The notes below the pieces were generated by a model, which had not been told where the DNA came from, did no database searches, and saw only the letters and a program-made list of their open reading frames with translations. Of a DNA stretch of 39,048 bases, positions 18,314 to 25,094 are shown piece after piece. Origin of the DNA: Bradyrhizobium sp. SRL28 (GTDB lineage Bacteria > Pseudomonadota > Alphaproteobacteria > Rhizobiales > Xanthobacteraceae). The position numbers were made by a program, and so were the translations under genes. The stretch lies in NCBI RefSeq assembly GCF_018596315.1, contig NZ_JAHEAG010000047.1, positions 1 through 39,048 of the forward strand. The letters run 5' to 3'. The stretch's first letter is position 1. Each line of letters starts with the position of its first letter.

Positions 18314-18660
18314 GGCCGGTGGCGCGATCGGCACTGGCTAGTCAGGCATCGGCCGATTGATCTTCGCACCATCCCCCCTTTTACTTTCTGATACGCAATG
18401 GTCCGACTTCCTTCGGGAGCCAGCGTTCAGTTTTTCCGTATTCCTGTTCCGGGCTTCCATCACGCCAGCTTCCGGCGCAGACTGCGCACCTCCTCCGCAG
18501 ATTAGGAAGAACCGCGCAGTGGGCCCGAACTCAGAATGCAAATCTAAAGCTCGCACAGCCCCCCAACCAGAAAGACTCAAACATCAACCTCCGCGATCGC
18601 TCGGCACTTCAACGGATAGTAAGGAGATCGCTGTGTTTCACCTAGATGACAGAATGGTTC
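18314..18660. other. intergenic region between transporter operon and lysR
   Basis: No convincing gene is present. The region separates two divergent units and should contain their promoters. A short open frame (18357-18692, plus) ends at the dyad before lysR but looks non-coding. The missing substrate-binding protein gene is not here. Confidence 0.45.
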
Positions 18661-18685
18661 GTGTGATACCTGCGAGGCATCACAC
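18661..18685 (+). promoter_or_regulatory. LysR-type T-N11-A dyad next to the lysR start
   Basis: GTGTGAT (18661-18667) and ATCACAC (18679-18685) form a perfect seven-base inverted repeat with an 11-base spacer. The inner bases are T-N11-A, the core pattern of LysR-type binding sites. The dyad ends three bases before the lysR ATG, a place suited to autorepression. Confidence 0.5.
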
Positions 18686-18688
18686 GCC

Positions 18689-19199
18689 ATGAAGCTGCAT
18701 CAGGTTCGTGATATGATCGCTGTGGCGGACAAGGGGAGTCTTCGAGCTGCGTCGCGTCATCTAGGAATAGCGCAATCCGCCATTACCCGGAGCATCCGCC
18801 AACTAGAGCACGAACTCAGCACCGCCCTTTTCGAGCGACGCAAGCGCGGCACAGTACTTACGCCTATGGGCAAGATCTTCCTGCGCCGCCCCCGCATCGC
18901 CGCAAGTGAATTGGGCCGCGCCCGCGAGGAAATCCAGCGGCACCGGGGGGGGCGTCGATGGAAGCGTCGTGGCCTGTCTTTCCACGGTGCCTCACGTCGC
19001 GATGCTGCCGCGCATGCTCAGTGCTTTCCGCAAACGATACCCTGGTGTCAATCTGCATATTGTCGAAGGCCTCACGTATCAGACCGTCCAGGCGCGGCTT
19101 AAGGACGGGAGCATCGACTTTTATGTAGGTAACGTTCCCAAGAGTAGCTGGGAATGTGCGATGGACGGGCCGGCATCTGAAATTGTGGCATTGTCCTAA
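18689..19199 (+). pseudogene. LysR-family regulator, frameshifted in a G run and truncated
   Basis: The first 65 residues form the HTH_1 domain (MKLHQVRDMIAVADKGSLRA, HLGIAQSAITRSIRQLEHEL, ALFERRKRGTVLTPMG). The frame breaks in a run of eight G near 18945-18952; in the next frame the co-inducer domain begins (VACLSTVPHVAMLPRMLSAF, YPGVNLHIVEG, ARLKDGSIDFYVG). It stops at 19199 after about 170 residues instead of about 300. Divergence from the transporter operon suggests it once regulated it. Confidence 0.82.
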
Positions 19200-19318
19200 T
19201 TGGGACACGCGACGGAACAAACTAAAACAGTGTCGTCGTTCTCAGGCTCGGGCAAATACAGCAGTGCTATTAGCCCCACCACAAATATCAAAAATATAAG
19301 TCCAGAACGCACAGACAA
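19196..19318 (-). CDS. possible small single-pass membrane protein, 40 residues
   Basis: A short frame from a TTG (or GTG at 19312) encodes one hydrophobic helix (GLIFLIFVVGLIALLYL) followed by an acidic tail (PEPENDDTVLV) and two Cys. The composition is membrane-protein-like and the stop overlaps that of the lysR remnant tail to tail. There is no good Shine-Dalgarno, so this is speculative. Confidence 0.25.
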   Translation of the reverse strand: MSVRSGLIFLIFVVGLIALLYLPEPENDDTVLVCSVACPN

Positions 19319-19448
19319 TTACTCTTCATCCAGGTAATCAAGCGGGCTCCTAAACCAGAAATTGCACTCGCGCAAACTCTGGTGCGGCTCTACGGCTTCA
19401 AATTAATGGCAGAAGCGGCCCAATAGGCCGACGTGCGCTCCCAGTGGA

Positions 19449-19577
19449 AACTGTGCTTGGACCGCACGCTTCGCTCCCAAGCCGCATCAGGTTGTACTGT
19501 AACCAGATCGCTTGCCGCGCGTCGCGCTTGCTGGACCGAAACAACGTCTCCCCATACGCACCCATGCAAACTTGGTA
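19449..19577 (-). other. short conserved minus-strand frame in repeat copy A
   Basis: The minus strand encodes ASHFYQVCMGAYGETLF and AIWLQYNLMRLGSE, related to the frame at 27701-27910 in copy B (AGHFYRLRMGIYAETLF, RIWLQYNVMRLGSE). Differences are conservative (L/V, K/N, G/A), which suggests protein coding rather than chance. I do not know the family. It could be a remnant of a transposase or a small gene divergent from marR. Confidence 0.3.
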
Positions 19578-20113
19578 GAAATGGCTAGCCATGTACGGCT
19601 CCTGTACTGTTTCACCGAATTGAGATGGGCTTAACCCGGTCGTGAAGAGGGCCATGCTAAACGCTCGATAGTAACGATCTGTCGATATTGTTTAATGCAA
19701 CGCGTGCCCCCTCGACGCTTAGATTCCGCTTTCGAGCGTCATTTTCGACGGATTTCACCAGGCCGATTATGCACTTGTGTTGGCTTCGACCCAGCGATCG
19801 GTTTCACCGACGTCAAGGTGATCGCGAGTTTGGCGAATTGCCCAACGGTCCGCGCGCTCAGAATTGCGTTCGGGTGACCCGCATTGTCCCCATTTTTAAT
19901 CTGCGCTAAGGGGAAAACGAACCAAGGATGGAACTCCTGACATCGATGCCGCCGGATTTGCCCAGCGCAGCAAGACAGGTCGGCAGTGGCGCTGCTGAGA
20001 TTCAGGAGGTGATCCGACGATTCGTATGGGAAATCAGATCGATCAATTTGGGTCTGGAGGAACTTCGCCAATTCCAGGCCAATGTACTTGGGATTACTGG
20101 GCCACAATGGATG
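19470..20113 (+). repeat. repeat copy A: conserved upstream region plus MarR gene start
   Basis: This is one of three diverged copies in the window (B at 27785-28686, C at 35111-35597). Shared blocks include the GTAACGA...TGTCGATATTG segment (19673-19691), TTTCGACGGATTTCACCA (19742-19759), and GCTAAGGG before the MarR start. Copies A and B also share the block at 19470-19600, which on the minus strand encodes a related short peptide. Copy A ends where the MarR similarity stops. Confidence 0.7.
19928..20113 (+). pseudogene. MarR-family regulator, N-terminal fragment (copy A)
   Basis: The 62 codons correspond to the start of the gene at 35414: both share EIQEVIRRFVWEIRSI and LRQFQANVLGITGPQW. 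The frame leaves the family right after QWM, before the DNA-binding winged helix, and joins the zinc-ribbon remnant. It cannot encode a working regulator. Confidence 0.8.
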
Positions 20114-20117
20114 CCCG

Positions 20118-20453
20118 ATGGGGCCGAACTACGTCCGCGTCGTAGGTCAAGACGAGATGATACTGATTTCGTCATTCGCCGAAGCAGAGTTCCGAGAACT
20201 TGGCGCAGAGTGGATTGAGGAACTCGTAAAGAAAAGCTCGCACCAAGACCGTATGACCTCGAACAACCGATAGGGAAAGAGCAGTACGACCTCACAGACG
20301 ACTACCCGAACACATATGGCCGTGATGAGATTGTGTGTCCGTTTTGTACGACCAAGTTTTGGCGACTGTTGGAAGCACCGAACAGATACCGGCACAGAGA
20401 AGTGCGTTTGCGGAAGCGAGTTTCGTTGGACTCGAAACGTAGTCGCCAAGTAA
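20118..20453 (+). pseudogene. small zinc-ribbon protein remnant, two frameshifts
   Basis: Three consecutive frames make one protein-like sequence of about 112 residues. The first reads MGPNYVRVVGQDEMILISSF and EAEFRELGAEWIEELVKK. After a shift near 20237 it reads RPYDLEQPIGKEQYDLTDDY and VCPFCTTKFWRLLEAPN. After a shift near 20380 it reads TDTGTEKCVCGSEFRW and stops at 20453. The CPFC and CVC pairs suggest a zinc ribbon like that of the gene at 30491. The function is unknown. The MarR fragment is joined to it at 20113. Confidence 0.55.
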
Positions 20454-20507
20454 GCGATCGGATTGGTTTGCCGTGACGGAATTTCCGGACGCGGGCCATC
20501 TCTTTAA

Positions 20508-20654
20508 GGGGGAGCATCTTCCGTCTCTCAGCCCCTCACGCGCGGCGAGTTTTCGGACATGCTGAGGATGCTTGAAACGAGCCGCCTGAGGGATTTTCAC
20601 TTCACCGTCGAGAACGAGGCCGAGGGCTCATGGCCGGTGTTTGGCTGGCCATGA
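20508..20654 (+). pseudogene. C-terminal remnant of an unknown protein
   Basis: An open stretch of 48 codons with no clear start ends at a TGA at 20652-20654. It reads PLTRGEFSDMLRMLETSRLR and FHFTVENEAEGSWPVFGWP. It looks coding but matches no family I know. The following bases to 20836 hold no gene. Confidence 0.25.
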
Positions 20655-20836
20655 ATTGTCGCATCGATGTTAGGGGTGTGCAGCCAGTTTGAGGATGGCC
20701 GCCTTTTTTGCTCAGCGAGGCTTAGCAAGAAGGGCCAAGTTCGAGGCGGATCCATTGCTAGCCGGGAGTGAAAGCAGGGATATCCAGCCCTCGCTCACGA
20801 AGCCTCTTTTTGGCAAATTATTGCCAATTAGCCCGA

Positions 20837-20970
20837 TTTTCGACATTTCGGATCACTTTGAGCCAGGAAATGACAAATTGGGTTGATTTTCGACCCGAGA
20901 GCCGGTAAGTTGTTTTCGACAATATTACTATTTTAGCGGCAAAATTCGACATTCCATATGGATTTTCGAC
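20837..20970 (+). repeat. TTTTCGAC iteron-like motifs before the second fic gene
   Basis: TTTTCGAC occurs at 20837-20844, 20887-20894, 20913-20920 and 20963-20970, with a variant AATTCGAC at 20943-20950. Three of the four are preceded by GA. All face the gene, and the last ends one base before the ATG at 20972, where a Shine-Dalgarno would normally sit. They are candidate operator sites for a repressor of this gene. Chance occurrence of four exact copies in 134 bases is unlikely. Confidence 0.5.
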
Positions 20971-20971
20971 C

Positions 20972-22540
20972 ATGCGGCTGAACTTTGCGGAGACAAAGGC
21001 TTTCCAAGGCAAGGCACTGCCTACCGAGACCCAACTCGTCGGGCTGTCAGCATTGGTCCAGATACTATCGGTTGCGGCACCCGTCCGTCGGCCTAGCGCC
21101 GTGTCGGAAAAGCATATCCGTGGCAGCCACCGGGATGAAGGCGACTGGCGGCTGTTCGACAAGAGATATTGGCCCGGCGACAATTTTGCAGATCACCTCA
21201 CCTTTGCCCTGCGCCACGAAGACCTCGATCTCCTCGTGCTCAAGCGCGTGTTCAAGGCGGTCCCGAAGGCAGAAATCCGTGACTTCGTCACAGCGGCACC
21301 AACCGGTGTGCCCGCGCGCCGGGTCTGGTTCCTCTACGAAATGCTAACTGGCGAGACGCTCGACATTCCGGATACCCCGAACGTCGCAGCTGTCGATTTG
21401 TTCGACCCGAAGGCTTATTTCACAGGCAAGCCCAAGCTGTCAAAACGGCACCGCGTTCGCAACAATCTGCTCGGAACGAAAGATTTCAGCCCAGTCATCC
21501 GAAGGACTTCCGCGCTCGTTGCCCTCACAGAGAGTGGTCTTGCGGAAAAGGCCCGCGAGACCGTCGGGCGTACCGGCGGCCATGTGGTCTCCCGCGCCGC
21601 GAGTTTTCTGTTGCTCGCCGATAGCCGCGCAAGCTTCGAGATCGAAGGCGAACGCCCGCCCAGGAACCGGCTGGAGCGGTGGGGACGCGCTGTCGTGCAG
21701 GCAGGCAAGCATGCTCTGACCCTTGAAGAGATCGTGCGGCTACATAGCGTCCTCATCGAAGACACCCGGCTCATTCATCCAGGCCTTCGGCCAGATGGCG
21801 TTTTTCTGGGTGAGCGAGACCATGAGAACAATCCGCTGCCTGAGTTCATCGGCGCCAGACCGGACGACCTGACCAGCCTCATGAAAGGCCTGATCGACGC
21901 TAACGCGCGTATGCGCGATGACGGGATTGATGCCGTTCTACAAGCGGCAAGCACAGCTTTCGGGTTCGTCTATGTCCATCCGCTTCAGGACGGCAACGGA
22001 CGCCTGCATCGCTGCCTCATCCACCATGTTCTGGCGGAGCGGAAATTCACGCCGCCAGGCATAGTGTTTCCGGTGTCGTCCGTCATGCTCGACCGGATTG
22101 ATGACTACCGCACTACCCTGCAGTCCCATTCCGGGCCCTTGATGGAGTTTATCGACTGGAAACCGACATCGGACAGGAATGTCGAAGTGCTGAACGATAC
22201 CGCCGACCTCTACTGCTATTTCGATTGCACCGACGAAGCGGAATTTTTGTATCAGTGCGTCAAGAGAACGGTGGAGCACGATCTGCCGCACGAAATCGAT
22301 TATCTGCGCCGTCACGACGAAGCCCGCCGCAAAATCATGGACACGGTTGAAATGCCGGATCGCCTTGCAGACGACCTGCTTCTGTTCATCCGGCAGAACA
22401 AGGGCGTGCTTTCCAAGAAAAGAAGGGAGCGCGAATTCGAGAAGCTAACGGACGATGAGGTTGCCAGCATCGAGGCCGTTGTCCGGGATGCATTCGAAGG
22501 ATTTGAAGATAGCTCAAACGAGCAAAATCACGCCCCGTAA
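20972..22540 (+). CDS. Fic/DOC family protein, 522 residues
   Basis: This is a long Fic protein unrelated in sequence to the one at 4731. The N-terminal 180 residues (WRLFDKRYWPGDNFADHLTF, PTGVPARRVWFLYEMLTGE) form a leader typical of this subgroup. SFEIEG (221-226) is the inhibitory (S/T)xxxEG motif. The catalytic loop HPLQDGNGRLHR (336-347) keeps the His, Asp, Asn and both Arg but has LQ in place of the usual F(D/E). The C-terminal region contains many charged helices (VLSKKRREREFEKLTDDEV). The start is at 20972, directly after the last upstream motif and without a clear Shine-Dalgarno. It is intact. Predicted activity is nucleotide transfer to a protein target. Confidence 0.9.
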   Translation: MRLNFAETKAFQGKALPTETQLVGLSALVQILSVAAPVRRPSAVSEKHIRGSHRDEGDWRLFDKRYWPGDNFADHLTFALRHEDLDLLVLKRVFKAVPKAEIRDFVTAAPTGVPARRVWFLYEMLTGETLDIPDTPNVAAVDLFDPKAYFTGKPKLSKRHRVRNNLLGTKDFSPVIRRTSALVALTESGLAEKARETVGRTGGHVVSRAASFLLLADSRASFEIEGERPPRNRLERWGRAVVQAGKHALTLEEIVRLHSVLIEDTRLIHPGLRPDGVFLGERDHENNPLPEFIGARPDDLTSLMKGLIDANARMRDDGIDAVLQAASTAFGFVYVHPLQDGNGRLHRCLIHHVLAERKFTPPGIVFPVSSVMLDRIDDYRTTLQSHSGPLMEFIDWKPTSDRNVEVLNDTADLYCYFDCTDEAEFLYQCVKRTVEHDLPHEIDYLRRHDEARRKIMDTVEMPDRLADDLLLFIRQNKGVLSKKRREREFEKLTDDEVASIEAVVRDAFEGFEDSSNEQNHAP

Positions 22541-23081
22541 GCTTTCGCGACAAAATCCCTTATGTCGCTGATCAAGCTTGTGCAGCCGATTGAACAAAAA
22601 AATCGGGACAGCAGAAACCGACAAGTGAAGGCGATTCTCCGCGACGGCTGTCGCGAGCCTCTCTCGCGACTATGAACCCGTGACGGCGAAGTTGGGCGCT
22701 CCTCTCACTCTGTCATGCCCAGCGGTCTCACGACCGCGCGCCTTGTCCTCGAAGATTGGCGCATGCGCGCCGAACAGCAGGGAGGCGATCTACGGCTGAC
22801 CGCATCGACCCCAGGCCGGCGAGGTAGACAGAGGTGAGTTCGATCCCTTTCAGGGTGGGAATGATGAAGAAACCGCTCGCGTGCGGCAAGCCGTGTAGAC
22901 AGCGAAGATGGGTAGTTCGGCCCTTCGACCTAGCGGGGACATCTTCGCGTTCCCTCACCTGCGAGCCAAAGGCCGAGGTGGGGCGCGTCCATCCGAAACT
23001 GCGAGCGAAGAGCGCAGGGCAAGACCTGGTTGCGCGTCTTCGCTTGCCGGCCGCACGAGGTAGGTGCTGACGTTCATGCCG
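22541..23081. other. gene-free stretch between fic and the ubiquitin-like operon
   Basis: No protein-like frame is seen on either strand over about 540 bases. I found no tRNA-like T-arm, long repeat or transposase trace. It may contain degraded sequence and the 3' ends of two convergent units. Confidence 0.45.
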
Positions 23082-23429
23082 TCAGCCGGCCTGCTTCGAC
23101 GGGAGGCAATTGCGCTTCATCGGCTTCGGTTGCTCGGGAGCGGCCACCTCCGTCTCTACCGGCACCTCCGCAGCCATCGGGCGCGTTTCCATGAAATTGA
23201 GGAAGGCACGTCCCTTTTCGGTGATGCGCCAGCCACCGTTCATGCGCTCAACGAGTTCTTGCGAAAAGATGTCGAGGTTCGGCACACGGGCGGCCAAGCT
23301 CTTGGTGCGCTCGGCCCAGTCCCGACCGCTCGTCGCTAAAATGGCCATGTCGCGCTTAAGCTCCGCCATCCTTGCGAAGCCGTCCGGATAGCTCAGCAGG
23401 ATCTTCAGGACTGTGACCTGGAAATTCAC
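23082..23429 (-). CDS. winged-helix-like hypothetical protein
   Basis: The 115-residue product (MNFQVTVLKILLSYPDGFAR) has a helix pattern with MAELKRDMAILATSGRDWAE and a wing-like segment MNGGWRITEKGRAFLNFME, then a Pro/Glu-rich tail. Proteins of this type are common in Bradyrhizobium as annotated hypotheticals, from memory. It starts 58 bases after the DUF6527 stop on the same strand, so it might share the operon transcript, but nothing links its function to it. Confidence 0.65.
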   Translation of the reverse strand: MNFQVTVLKILLSYPDGFARMAELKRDMAILATSGRDWAERTKSLAARVPNLDIFSQELVERMNGGWRITEKGRAFLNFMETRPMAAEVPVETEVAAPEQPKPMKRNCLPSKQAG

Positions 23430-23487
23430 CTGAGTGACAACATGATGTTGTTCGCGCGTGCACGCGGAGCGTACTCGTCGAATGACA

Positions 23488-23916
23488 TCAGAACCAGTTC
23501 ATAAACGCTTGCCACAGACCTTTGATTGCGTCCCAAAGACGTCCCCAGAAGCCTCGTTCTCTCCTGTAGCGTTCGGTATGAGCCTGCTGGCGCGCGCGCT
23601 GGTCGCTGGCCCGGTTGGCCGCGATCTGCTTCGGGGTAAACGCGGGCGCCCATTCTATGCAATTGTCCCTGATCCAATAGTGCGACTGGCAGCCCGCGCT
23701 CCAATTGCCGATGGACGGAGTTAGGCTTACGGCCCCGTCCTCAGTTTCTAGCCGCCACCGGCCGGGCTTGAGCGGTGTCACGATCTTAGTGCCACATCCG
23801 CAACAGCAGTTATGCGCCGCCGTGCGGAACTTGAGGGAGATGTAAATAACTCCGTTGTCGAGAACTTTGGGTATGCGCTCGACGAGCTCGGGCCGGATGG
23901 CATCGATCCTGTTCAT
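23488..23916 (-). CDS. DUF6527 protein of the ubiquitin-like operon
   Basis: The 142-residue protein shows the DUF6527 pattern: GVIYISLKFRTAAHNCCCGC, TPLKPGRWRLE, VSLTPSIGNW and GCQSHYWIRDNCIEWA. His35, Cys37-39, Cys41, Cys76 and His79 look like metal ligands. DUF6527 genes accompany bacterial ubiquitin-like and ThiF genes. A ligase-like or target-binding role has been considered for such partners but is not shown here. The ATG at 23916 overlaps the E1 stop (ATGA). The C-terminal part is charged and ends in Trp/Phe-rich LWDAIKGLWQAFMNWF. No lesion is seen. Confidence 0.82.
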   Translation of the reverse strand: MNRIDAIRPELVERIPKVLDNGVIYISLKFRTAAHNCCCGCGTKIVTPLKPGRWRLETEDGAVSLTPSIGNWSAGCQSHYWIRDNCIEWAPAFTPKQIAANRASDQRARQQAHTERYRRERGFWGRLWDAIKGLWQAFMNWF

Positions 23917-25094
23917 ATGGAATCACCCTTCGCGAGAAGGCTATTTGCAATTGTATAAGAGACAAAACGCTCCTTACCCAAGTTGAAATAAAAGCCACGC
24001 AGCTTCTTCCAAGCGATTACAGCCAAACACGCGTTAAGTGCATTGAGATCGGCAACTTGGATATTCTTGTCGTACTCATTATTTGCGTCGTCCGTGGCGA
24101 ACGATATGCGAGACCGCGCGCGTTCTCGGGCGTCGGGTAAGCTAAGGATGCTGCGGAGCATACCGCCAATTGAATTTCGCTTGGCATACAAGCCTATTCC
24201 GACGTCCGCGAACGGCGTCCCGAGCGCTTCCAGCTTGTCCACGACCGCGCGCTTCGCAGCTCCTCCTTCCATGCAAAGGAAGACAAAGGACATGCTGCCT
24301 AGCTTATCCGCGTTGGTCGCATCGATATGGATGGGATGTGGAATAATTCCACGATGCATACGGGCGTAAATCGACGCGAAGTATTCCACCTTGAGCGGCT
24401 GCGCTCGCAAATCTTCGATTTCGGGTGCGCCTGGCGCCCGGAAAGCATTGTGTGTCAAGAAGCGGTCGGCATCAAAAATATGGATCTGCTTGACGGGAGT
24501 CTTGGCGACCATATCGAGCACGTACGATCCGGTTCCGCCAACCCCGACGATTGCGATCGCATCCTCCGCAAGCCTCGCGGTAATTGTGTTGATTTCCGCT
24601 CTTGCGGACGCAGTATCGAGGTAATTGAATGGTAAGTTGTCGTCCTCAGGCTCGATGACCTTGTGAGTTTTCGCTGTGACCAAAGGGTCTATGTCAGCAA
24701 CGTGCTTACCGAGGAGCGCGACATAGGCCGTCATCTTTTCATGGTAATTTTCATAGTGCCCGCGCGCCGGCTTTCGGGAAAAGGAATGTTGGGCGACGAA
24801 CCCGTGGCCAACATCGTACGATCCGCTCTGATGCTTCAGAACTTCGAGCGGCTTACCGTTACTGTCGCAAGGATATTCGCCGATAAATTTGGCCGTGTGA
24901 TCTTGCGGCTGAGCCGTAACGTCGCCAGCAAGATCGAGGTTCGATGCCAGCGCACCGACCGCGATTTCACGCTTGCTGTTGACATAGGGGACGTCGTGAA
25001 CGACCAGGTAGCCGGCGCCCGTTACCTGGACGTTATATCCCTCCCTGCGCAACAGTTCTAAATCGGAGCTACGATCGATTGGTATGATCGACAT
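23913..25094 (-). CDS. E1-like ThiF adenylyltransferase with DUF6791 N-terminus
   Basis: The 393-residue protein likely activates the adjacent ubiquitin-like protein by adenylation. Residues 1 to about 165 match DUF6791 (GAGYLVVHDVPYVNSKREIA, CDSNGKPLEVLKHQSGSYD). The ThiF fold follows: GVGGTGS nucleotide loop (184-190), FDAD (207-210) and the Asn/Arg pair in HNAFRAP (216, 219), then ADVGIGLY. Cys residues such as those in LNACLAVIAW or FLCMEGG could act as the thioester site, but I cannot assign it. The ATG at 25094 overlaps the multiubiquitin stop at 25069 by 26 bases in another frame. An in-frame ATG at 25109 is an alternative. It is intact. Confidence 0.88.
   Translation of the reverse strand: MSIIPIDRSSDLELLRREGYNVQVTGAGYLVVHDVPYVNSKREIAVGALASNLDLAGDVTAQPQDHTAKFIGEYPCDSNGKPLEVLKHQSGSYDVGHGFVAQHSFSRKPARGHYENYHEKMTAYVALLGKHVADIDPLVTAKTHKVIEPEDDNLPFNYLDTASARAEINTITARLAEDAIAIVGVGGTGSYVLDMVAKTPVKQIHIFDADRFLTHNAFRAPGAPEIEDLRAQPLKVEYFASIYARMHRGIIPHPIHIDATNADKLGSMSFVFLCMEGGAAKRAVVDKLEALGTPFADVGIGLYAKRNSIGGMLRSILSLPDARERARSRISFATDDANNEYDKNIQVADLNALNACLAVIAWKKLRGFYFNLGKERFVSYTIANSLLAKGDSI

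Noticed and set aside
22835..22860. GAGTTCGATCCC as a tRNA T-arm
   Set aside because: The flanking bases do not form a five-base T stem and no acceptor stem or anticodon arm is found nearby.
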